Below are positions 5,220-10,191 of a stretch of 10,191 bases of DNA, one piece after another; the stretch's first letter is position 1; each line of letters starts with the position of its first letter. The stretch is from Candidatus Woykebacteria bacterium GWB1_45_5 (GTDB taxonomy: Bacteria > Patescibacteriota > Microgenomatia > Woykebacterales > RBG-16-39-9b). The notes beneath the pieces are model-generated. The model was given only the letters and a program-made list of their open reading frames with translations. It was not told where the DNA came from and searched no databases. The stretch covers positions 35,168-45,358 of the forward strand of contig MHCO01000032.1 of the NCBI GenBank assembly GCA_001816645.1. Direction: 5' to 3'. The position numbers and the translations under genes were made by a program.

Positions 5220-5930
5220 CTAACCTGTTTCTCGTGTTTCTCCGACCTGCTTCCCTGTAGTAGCTTCAAAAGTTGCTTCGTAACTGTGGTTGTTACCAGA
5301 AACAGCAGTAATTGTAAACTGCGTTGAATTCCCTACCCACTGCCCAAAACTTAGGTTATACATACCTGGAATTTTTGTTCCTAATCCCATTTTCGAAAAA
5401 TCTATTTTTATTTCTCTCCCATCTTCGTCGAGAAGAAAGGCAGCAAAACCTTCTGCAATTTTGGTAGTGATAATAATAAACTTCTTACCAGGTCCTGCAG
5501 AAACATAAATTAAAACCTCGCCTACAGATAAAGTTTCTCCCAGATTATAAGTAGGGCTACTAAGTTGGGATATTTTGACGGCGGTGTTTTTAGATAAATA
5601 TTCATCAACGATATAGGTATCCGCTTTGGGCCAAGGGTAGTCGCTGGTTTCTCCAGCTATTTTATAGATTATGAATTTTTTCGATTTTCCTTGAGAATTT
5701 GTAAATGATACTTGCTTAAGAATCAGAGATTGATCAAGTTTTTCATCAGATTTTGCTGAAGAGGCGGCGGGTTTAGCGGATGATGTTGAAGTTTTTGTGG
5801 TAGTTACAGGTGAGGTTTCTGATTCTTTTGGTCTAGTAAAATACCAAAAAGTAATTCCAACTAACCCAACCAAAATCGCACCGATAATTACTCCTATCAG
5901 AATGTTTTTCCAATTTATTTTTGATTCCAT
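5220..5930 (-). CDS. Single-pass membrane protein of unknown function (array gene B)
   Basis: A 236-residue protein with membrane helix about 9-31, Thr/Ser/Ala/Lys linker 38-62 (ends in a SSAKPAASSAK run), then a soluble extracytoplasmic domain rich in predicted beta strands (for example KKFIIYKI, KKFIIITTKI, TQFTITAV) without a family I recognise. It shares the architecture and linker of its neighbours but starts MESKINWKN, not MPE, and has no cassette of its own. Its ATG lies one base past the TAG of gene C, so it is probably translated by coupling from a C-B operon. Its last codons (GETRETG) and stop TAG run into cassette copy 1, so the C-terminus may have been cut and re-ended by the duplication. 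Confidence 0.85.
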   Translation of the reverse strand: MESKINWKNILIGVIIGAILVGLVGITFWYFTRPKESETSPVTTTKTSTSSAKPAASSAKSDEKLDQSLILKQVSFTNSQGKSKKFIIYKIAGETSDYPWPKADTYIVDEYLSKNTAVKISQLSSPTYNLGETLSVGEVLIYVSAGPGKKFIIITTKIAEGFAAFLLDEDGREIKIDFSKMGLGTKIPGMYNLSFGQWVGNSTQFTITAVSGNNHSYEATFEATTGKQVGETRETG

Positions 5931-5931
5931 A

Positions 5932-6573
5932 CTAGTCTAGTATCTCTATAGTTCTTAAAATACTGTCAATATTGTTATCCACTTCTTCAAAATTTTTCTG
6001 GTCAAAACCGCTAATTAAGATCATTAGATCAGGGCGGTTTTTAAACCCTCCCCAAATAAAAGTCACTTTGTCTGAAGGTACATCGCAATCTTCTCCTGTT
6101 GAATTATCCCAATATGCTAGATTTATTATTTCTCTATCGGTTCTAATAACCTTGCTGCTCATAACTTTGTATGGTCTCATACATCCAAAACCGCCGAAGA
6201 AATTCTCAATAAATGTTATATCGGTTCCCAAGGAGGGGTCTTTTATTGAAATTTCCGTATTTATTTTTTCGCCTTCGTGAATCATTCCATCTTCCTCCTC
6301 CACAGTCCATCTGGGTGGGTACTTGAATGTAATTTTTATATACTTTCCTGTATATTCTTGCCAACCAGCTGTTTCGTCTTTTTGGGCGGAAGGGGTGGCT
6401 TTTTTAGCGGATGGGGTTGCTCGCTTCGTACTTGTCGTTGGAGCAACTGGCTCACGGACATAGAAATACCAAACCAAACCTCCGCCTATCAATCCTACAG
6501 CTATAGCAATAATTACAACTGTCAGAATTACTTTTGGCCAAGAAACGTCTTTTGAGGATTTTAGTTCAGGCAT
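5932..6573 (-). CDS. Single-pass membrane protein, paralogue of gene A (array gene C)
   Basis: A 213-residue protein with the same anchor as gene A: MPELKSSKDVSWPK, membrane helix 15-38, then YVREPVAPTTSTK and a Lys/Thr/Pro/Ser/Ala linker to about 66. The exported domain begins WQEYTGKYIKITFKYPPRW (71-89), again PsbP-like, and has two cysteines (GFGCMRP, GEDCDVP) that could form a disulfide. Function is unknown. Start: conserved MPE, with a TAGAAT ending 7 nt upstream and no Shine-Dalgarno. It is transcribed from the shortened cassette copy 2 and is followed after one base by gene B, the only tight pair in the array. The close match to gene A in residues 1-66 and the divergence beyond point to recent duplication with ectodomain divergence. 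Confidence 0.88.
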   Translation of the reverse strand: MPELKSSKDVSWPKVILTVVIIAIAVGLIGGGLVWYFYVREPVAPTTSTKRATPSAKKATPSAQKDETAGWQEYTGKYIKITFKYPPRWTVEEEDGMIHEGEKINTEISIKDPSLGTDITFIENFFGGFGCMRPYKVMSSKVIRTDREIINLAYWDNSTGEDCDVPSDKVTFIWGGFKNRPDLMILISGFDQKNFEEVDNNIDSILRTIEILD

Positions 6574-6628
6574 TAATTTAATTCTAGGTTAGGAGGATAA
6601 AGAAGTCAAATCAGCGTTGCCGCATAAA
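6574..6628 (-). repeat. Upstream cassette, copy 2 (truncated)
   Basis: Only the last five ftsZ codons plus stop (FMRQR, TGA; 6628-6611) remain, then the cassette promoter: TTGACT (6609-6604), 17 nt, TAGAAT (6586-6581), 7 nt, ATG 6573. The break falls directly after the stop of gene D (6637-6635), so this copy has lost the upstream part present in copies 3 and 4. Confidence 0.85.
6581..6609 (-). promoter_or_regulatory. Cassette promoter of gene C, predicted leaderless
   Basis: TTGACT, 17 nt, TAGAAT, ending 7 nt before ATG 6573. It is one base shorter between the boxes than the other three copies. It probably drives the C-B pair. Confidence 0.7.
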
Positions 6629-6634
6629 GCTGAT

Positions 6635-7339
6635 CTAAGATATTTCTTTCAAATATTCTCCGAATAATCTTTTAGTAACCTCGAGAAGAGGTCCAGAATT
6701 CATTTCCCCGCTTTGGTATTTGCCTACAAGTATAGTGAGTAAATATGGCAAGGGAACATTTCTTTTTGCAAATTCAGATATATAGTTCTTTACCAAACTT
6801 CTATTCTCAGCATCGTTGTATTCGCCTGCCAAAAACTTCTCAGCATCAGTATTAGAGACAACGAATGCTCCACCCCATCTCGATACTACCTCAGCCGTTA
6901 ATTTATCTGCTTTTTCCTGTAATGTTTTTCCTTCAATACTTACCAACAACTGCTGAGCTTCTTGTAGCTCCTCTGCTTCTTCTTTTGTTAAGTTCTGCCT
7001 CTTTTCGTAATCCTTTATTCCCGTATCCAACTTCGTTAGTACATCTAAACACTCATCGGTCAGAACCGCCTTAAATTTTATAGAGATTTCTTCAGATGGA
7101 GAAGAGTTTTTTTGGTTGGTTTTAGGTGCAGAGGGAGTGGCTACTTGTTTTTTAGTAGTCCCTATAGAAGCTTCTTTTTTGCCAAAAACATCTAGGACCA
7201 CTGCTGTATAACCTAAACCGCCAAGAATGATTGCTGCGATCACTACTATAATTCCGATGATCTTCCAGTTAATTGATTTCTTTGGTGTTGCAAAAGTTGG
7301 CGTAGGTTGTTGAGGATTATTTAGATTGACTTCGGGCAT
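6635..7339 (-). CDS. Single-pass membrane protein with helical exported domain (array gene D)
   Basis: A 234-residue protein. MPEVNLNNPQQPTPTF and a short polar segment precede membrane helix 27-49, then a linker with ATPSAPK, and an extracytoplasmic domain from about 85 that reads as mainly alpha-helical (for example KEEAEELQEAQQLL, 118-131). No family recognised. Only the MPE start and promoter link it to genes A and C; the anchor itself is different. Spacing of TAGAAT to ATG is 7 nt and there is no Shine-Dalgarno. Two promoters may serve it: the cassette one and TTGACT-N16-TACAAT at 7501-7474. The stop (6637-6635) abuts the broken cassette copy 2. Confidence 0.85.
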   Translation of the reverse strand: MPEVNLNNPQQPTPTFATPKKSINWKIIGIIVVIAAIILGGLGYTAVVLDVFGKKEASIGTTKKQVATPSAPKTNQKNSSPSEEISIKFKAVLTDECLDVLTKLDTGIKDYEKRQNLTKEEAEELQEAQQLLVSIEGKTLQEKADKLTAEVVSRWGGAFVVSNTDAEKFLAGEYNDAENRSLVKNYISEFAKRNVPLPYLLTILVGKYQSGEMNSGPLLEVTKRLFGEYLKEIS

Positions 7340-7346
7340 TAATTTA

Positions 7347-7376
7347 ATTCTAGATTAGGAGGGGTAAGGAAGTCAA
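7347..7376 (-). promoter_or_regulatory. Cassette promoter of gene D, predicted leaderless
   Basis: TTGACT (7376-7371), 18 nt, TAGAAT (7352-7347), then 7 nt to ATG 7339. Confidence 0.7.
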
Positions 7377-7377
7377 A

Positions 7378-7461
7378 TCAGCGTTGCCGCATAAACGCCG
7401 GGATGTCAAACTCGTCGGTTTCTTTGTCTTCGGAGGCACCATTGCCTTCTTCAGAACTCCT
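7378..7461 (-). pseudogene. ftsZ 3'-end remnant, copy 3
   Basis: Encodes 27 residues ending DEFDIPAFMRQR and TGA. A TGA lies in frame just upstream (in GTGAGC), so no longer FtsZ reading frame exists here. Confidence 0.85.
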
Positions 7462-7473
7462 GATAGCTCACTT

Positions 7474-7501
7474 ATTGTATTATCCTAGATGCAGTAGTCA
7501 A
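7474..7501 (-). promoter_or_regulatory. Second, upstream promoter before cassette copy 3
   Basis: TTGACT (7501-7496), 16 nt, TACAAT (7479-7474). A related arrangement precedes copy 4 (9221-9193). It would transcribe through the ftsZ tail into gene D with a leader of about 130 nt. Confidence 0.55.
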
Positions 7502-7522
7502 TAGGGATTTTTGAGGAATTTG
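7496..7522 (-). repeat. Remnant of a duplicated gene 3' end
   Basis: AAATTCCTCAAAAATCCCT and then ATTGAC matches the end of gene A and the pyrG -35 region (4409-4381: AAATTCCTCTGAAAATCCCT, TATTGAC). Here it reads KFLKNPY then stop, like a PsbP-type C-terminus, but lies just past the unrelated gene E. It is a likely recombination scar. Confidence 0.6.
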
Positions 7523-7531
7523 TTTGCTGAA

Positions 7532-9058
7532 TTACTCCTCCACTAACAGGATTTGATCTTCTTCATCAGAACGATCGTAAGATATTTGTATGAAAGATTT
7601 ATCCCTCAAATCTACCCTATAGATACCTTGTTTATCAGTAGCAACAGGAGGAGAGCATACTACACCGCCAAATGAGCGGTTTAAATAAATAACATCTCCT
7701 CCTATATTGCTTGGATTATGATAGTTGTACGTGTCGTATAAGCATCCATCGCTCTTAGTAATGATTTGGCTATAATCTTTTACTCCCAATTCTCTTTGAT
7801 TAGTTAGATCGTAAGTAATAACTTTAGCTCCTCCATCTGAATAAATTAGTTCGTTAGGCATCTTAAAATTACAAACCGTTGGGGTCATTGTGTTGCTGGG
7901 AGAAGTCAACAACTGCTGGACAGATTCTTTCTGTATATTGTAGGCATAGTAGGAAGTGTATTTTTCGCCTGATTTAATATCATTCTGGACAGAGCCCAAA
8001 GTTACCCAGTTATTATTACAGAAACTAATAGGCTGAATTCTTTTTACTGCAGGGTCTAAACTTAACGATGAAGGGATTTTTATCTTTTCCACCTGATGTG
8101 TTTTTAAGTTAATTTTTTCCAAACCTAGTATATTCTGCTTATCAATAAGTTCCGGCTTACCTCCATATCCAAAAACTAAGTCGGGGTAACTAGCTTTAAT
8201 TAAATAGTTATTTTCCAGTTTTTTGACCATCATAAGATAAGCACTAGTCGGATCTGAAATAGTATAATGAGTATTACTTTCTAGGTTAAAAATACCTATT
8301 TCATTGGTTTTGGGCAAACTCGTGTTATAAACTAAAGTGTTATCGTCAATTATCTTCGGCCAAAAAAAGTTACCTTGAGCAAGGTTTTTGGAATTACCAC
8401 TAAGGTCAATGGAAAATAGATCATTTCTTCCTTCCCTATTTAACGTAATGTACAAGCTCTTGCTATCTAAGGACCATACAGGTTCTTGAATATATCCTGA
8501 ATATAAACTTGCCCCACTTAGAAGCTTTTTCTTTTCTCCTTTAACTAGATCATAAAACCAGAGATCCCATCCATTTATCGCTATATCTATGTGGGATTTG
8601 GGATCTTGTGAAGTAAGGCCAACATAAAAGGCTACCTTGGTTTTATCAGGACTTAAGACTGTATTGCCATATAAAGATACTTTTTCGGATATATTTTTAC
8701 TTGGAGCAACTAGATCAAAAAAAGATAAAAGTTGTCTTTCCTTCTTTGTTTTTAAATCATAATCCCAAATCCCAGCCCTATTAGTTGGCTGATTTAACAT
8801 CAATTTAGAGTAAATTATTTTTGAATCACCTTTAGAAATAGGTTTAGCAGATGAGGTTGCTTGTTCTCCCGATTCCTTAGATGTAGGATTTGGTGGGTTT
8901 TTAAGTAACAGCCAAACGCCCACACCAATTAAAATAAGGATTAAGATAGTACTTAATAAAATCCAAAGCCACTTTTTTGATTTTTTCTTTTCTAATGAAG
9001 GAAATTGCTCAGTTTTGGGTTGATCTGACTGTATAGGCACAGCTTGGTTTTCAGGCAT
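7532..9058 (-). CDS. Membrane-anchored TolB-like beta-propeller protein (array gene E)
   Basis: A 508-residue protein. A charged cytoplasmic N-terminus (MPENQ, ending KKKSKK) precedes membrane helix 30-52, a short linker with ATSSAKPISK, and an exported domain from about 80 to the end. It carries repeated PD40/TolB-type blade motifs: GIWDYDLKTKKERQLL (96-111), LSPDKTKVAFYV (135-146), DLWFYDLVKGEKKKLL (165-180), VWSLDSKSLYIT (194-205), DLFSIDLSG (213-221) and a late GIYRVDLRDKSFIQIS. This points to a six- or seven-bladed propeller for protein or glycan contacts at the cell surface; the partner is unknown. It uses the same MPE start and cassette promoter (copy 4) as its neighbours, with TACAAT ending 7 nt before ATG. 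It is the longest member and its domain is unrelated to the others. Confidence 0.9.
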   Translation of the reverse strand: MPENQAVPIQSDQPKTEQFPSLEKKKSKKWLWILLSTILILILIGVGVWLLLKNPPNPTSKESGEQATSSAKPISKGDSKIIYSKLMLNQPTNRAGIWDYDLKTKKERQLLSFFDLVAPSKNISEKVSLYGNTVLSPDKTKVAFYVGLTSQDPKSHIDIAINGWDLWFYDLVKGEKKKLLSGASLYSGYIQEPVWSLDSKSLYITLNREGRNDLFSIDLSGNSKNLAQGNFFWPKIIDDNTLVYNTSLPKTNEIGIFNLESNTHYTISDPTSAYLMMVKKLENNYLIKASYPDLVFGYGGKPELIDKQNILGLEKINLKTHQVEKIKIPSSLSLDPAVKRIQPISFCNNNWVTLGSVQNDIKSGEKYTSYYAYNIQKESVQQLLTSPSNTMTPTVCNFKMPNELIYSDGGAKVITYDLTNQRELGVKDYSQIITKSDGCLYDTYNYHNPSNIGGDVIYLNRSFGGVVCSPPVATDKQGIYRVDLRDKSFIQISYDRSDEEDQILLVEE

Positions 9059-9065
9059 TGATTTA

Positions 9066-9095
9066 ATTGTAGATTAGGAGGGGTAAGGAAGTCAA
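9066..9095 (-). promoter_or_regulatory. Cassette promoter of gene E, predicted leaderless
   Basis: TTGACT (9095-9090), 18 nt, TACAAT (9071-9066), then 7 nt to ATG 9058. Confidence 0.7.
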
Positions 9096-9096
9096 A

Positions 9097-9180
9097 TTAG
9101 CTTTGCCGCATAAATGCCGGGATGTCGAACTCTGAGTCTTCGTCGCTCTCGGCTTGGCCGTTGCCATCTTCAGAACTCCT
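9097..9180 (-). pseudogene. ftsZ 3'-end remnant, copy 4
   Basis: Encodes 27 residues ending SEFDIPAFMRQS and TAA. Its length matches copies 1 and 3, although the acidic linker part has changed (ESDEDS for EDKETD). Confidence 0.85.
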
Positions 9181-9192
9181 GCTATCTTGCTT

Positions 9193-9221
9193 ATTTTAGA
9201 TGTATCATCTGAAATAGTCAA
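9193..9221 (-). promoter_or_regulatory. Upstream promoter before cassette copy 4
   Basis: TTGACT (9221-9216), 17 nt, TAAAAT (9198-9193). Together with 7501-7474 it shows that the duplicated unit began at or before a promoter. Confidence 0.6.
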
Positions 9222-9235
9222 CGTAGCCAATCAAA

Positions 9236-9259
9236 CCTAGAAACAATCCTAGAAATAAC
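9236..9259. repeat. Two 12-bp direct repeats in the divergent intergenic region
   Basis: CCTAGAAACAAT is followed directly by CCTAGAAATAAC, and a weaker CCTAAGTTTATT follows at 9262. They lie between the two divergent promoters and could be a binding site, but could also be chance in AT-rich DNA. Confidence 0.4.
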
Positions 9260-9284
9260 TACCTAAGTTTATTAGAATCTTAAG

Positions 9285-9313
9285 TTGACAATGATTATTT
9301 TCTAGCTGATAAT
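9285..9313 (+). promoter_or_regulatory. Promoter of the 9371 gene
   Basis: A perfect TTGACA (9285-9290), 17 nt, GATAAT (9308-9313). GATAAT recurs at 9338 and 9357; the last ends 8 nt before ATG 9371 and has TTGATA 15 nt upstream, so a leaderless second start is possible. Confidence 0.6.
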
Positions 9314-9370
9314 ATTCATGTGTGTTTTATTTTTGTTGATAATATAAGTCCCATCAGATAATTTTTGAAG

Positions 9371-10177
9371 ATGAAAAAAATTTCTTGTCTAATAATTGTA
9401 AGTTGTTTATTTACTATATCAATCTCCCCAGTTTGGGCCACACCACCTAGCACCCCAGAAAAAGTTTTTATTAAAGAAATCCTTGTATCCAAAGACACTA
9501 TCTATTTAACAAACGAGGAATCCTTTATTTCCTCCGATATTTCCTCTATTTCCTCTTTTTCTAATTATCAATTTAGCATAAATAAAATTCTGGCAAATTT
9601 GGATGATTTCCAAAAAGAGTCCAAGGTCAAGTTGTATTTAGAAACCACAAAAGGAATCGAAGTGGTACTAAAAGAGGATACAATCGAAAGTCTTACTAGC
9701 AAAAAAGATTATTTCCATTTCTTTCAAGGAGATACATTAAGGTATCAATATGCTACGCAACACTCTTTGGGTACTCAAGTGAGAAAAACTCCTGCCTGTA
9801 CATCAGACCAAGTCAATATTCTTATTGATGCTATTTATCATAAAAAGACGATCGTTCCCAAAGAGATGGTAAGACCTGAAGGAGATATTTGTGATTATCC
9901 TCAAATTAGATTCCCTCAAGTAGATATTTCTAAAATCTATAACTTTAGTGACAAAAAAAGTCTTGATAATTCCAAATTAACACTGAAGATCGATAACACA
10001 ATTTATCGTCAATATCTTCTTGGATATCAACCAGGAGTTATTTTTTCTGGTCCTAACTACTATTTTACAAATAATAATCTCTTTTATTTGGCTGTAATAG
10101 GATTGATAATTTCAATTAGCACAATTTTCTTGATAATATTCCTTAGAAACAAAAAGAAGAAGAAGGTTGATACTTGA
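9371..10177 (+). CDS. Secreted type I membrane protein of unknown function
   Basis: A 268-residue protein. A signal peptide occupies residues 1-23 (MKK, hydrophobic core, cleavage after PVWA), then an exported domain of about 210 residues, a membrane helix at about 237-258 and a KKKKK cytoplasmic tail. Cys143 and Cys174 are the only cysteines outside the signal and could form a disulfide. Residues 49-64 are serine-rich. No family recognised. ATG 9371 is preferred to the in-frame TTG two codons earlier because MKKISCLIIV is a typical signal start. It has no Shine-Dalgarno. It is divergent from the array and differs in topology: cleaved signal and C-terminal anchor, not N-terminal anchor. The stop TGA overlaps the next ATG by one base, so it probably heads an operon that continues past the window. 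Confidence 0.87.
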   Translation: MKKISCLIIVSCLFTISISPVWATPPSTPEKVFIKEILVSKDTIYLTNEESFISSDISSISSFSNYQFSINKILANLDDFQKESKVKLYLETTKGIEVVLKEDTIESLTSKKDYFHFFQGDTLRYQYATQHSLGTQVRKTPACTSDQVNILIDAIYHKKTIVPKEMVRPEGDICDYPQIRFPQVDISKIYNFSDKKSLDNSKLTLKIDNTIYRQYLLGYQPGVIFSGPNYYFTNNNLFYLAVIGLIISISTIFLIIFLRNKKKKKVDT

Positions 10178-10191
10178 TGGAATTTCTGAAT
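10177..10191 (+). CDS. Start of the next gene (first five codons only)
   Basis: ATG 10177 shares its A with the upstream stop (TGATG) and follows a purine-rich AAGAAGAAGG. It reads MEFLN to the edge. The overlap suggests translational coupling; the product cannot be told. Confidence 0.5.

Larger units (their letters stand above)
5093..5220 (-). repeat. Upstream cassette, copy 1 (ftsZ tail plus promoter)
   Basis: Shared with 7340-7470 and 9059-9190 and, shortened, with 6574-6628. It runs from GAGCTATC/TAGCTATC-AGGAGTTCTG through the ftsZ 3' end to the ATG of gene A. Its left boundary supplies the stop codon of gene B (5220-5222). Confidence 0.9.
7340..7470 (-). repeat. Upstream cassette, copy 3
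   Basis: A full copy with the ftsZ tail at 7461-7378 and the promoter at 7376-7347, preceded by GTGAGCTATC. Its tail differs from copy 1 at two residues (GAS for GQA), and both end MRQR; the stop is TGA rather than TAA. Confidence 0.9.
9059..9190 (-). repeat. Upstream cassette, copy 4
   Basis: The most diverged full copy: ftsZ tail at 9180-9097, promoter 9095-9066, preceded by GCAAGATAGC. It marks the right end of the array; no further ftsZ sequence is seen before the divergent gene at 9371. Confidence 0.9.

Noticed and set aside
5093-9190. CRISPR array or insertion sequences to explain the repeats
   Set aside because: Repeats are about 130 bp, diverged and separated by whole genes; no transposase, terminal inverted repeats or spacers are seen.

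Overview
The window looks like a chromosomal segment of an uncultured Patescibacteria/CPR bacterium, most likely Microgenomates-like. Reasons: the isoleucyl-tRNA synthetase has the form seen in that radiation; a KGG-repeat stress-type protein is present; most genes lack a Shine-Dalgarno site; and there are many single-pass membrane proteins with Thr/Ser/Ala/Lys linkers plus small palindromic intergenic repeats. The phylum assignment is inference from these traits; no rRNA is present.

Layout. 1-1018 (-): 5' part of ileS, running off the left edge. 1019-2110: non-coding-rich region with several stem-loops, a small KGG-repeat gene (1275-1532, -) whose strong Shine-Dalgarno is separated from its start by inverted heptamer repeats, and a candidate minus-strand RNA (about 2073 to 1867) made of two related 70-nt stem-closed domains plus a terminator. 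2111-2422 (+): HspR-like MerR repressor, followed by a HAIR-like palindrome inside a possible small RNA and an intrinsic terminator. 2602-4236 (-): pyrG (CTP synthase), with a leader that starts in GGGCCCC and holds a terminator, the layout of CTP-sensed attenuation. 4397-9058 (-): five genes for single-pass, extracytoplasmic-domain proteins. Two have PsbP-like ectodomains, one a TolB-like beta-propeller, and two are of unknown fold. 9371-10177 (+): a divergent secreted/type I membrane protein, with the start of another gene at 10177.

The most unusual feature is the 4.4-9.2 kb array. Four of its five genes are preceded by copies of one cassette: the 3' end of an ftsZ gene (encoding the FtsZ C-terminal peptide EFDIPAFMRQR/S and stop, no body of the gene), then a TTGACT / TACAAT-TAGAAT promoter whose -10 box ends exactly 7 nt before ATG, then the codons for Met-Pro-Glu. 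The array therefore appears to have grown by repeated duplication of a segment lying just downstream of ftsZ, giving a family with a common promoter and, in part, a common membrane anchor, but different exported domains. Promoter spacing predicts leaderless mRNAs. Duplicated sequence also reaches the pyrG promoter, whose -35 box lies in a block repeated near 7500.
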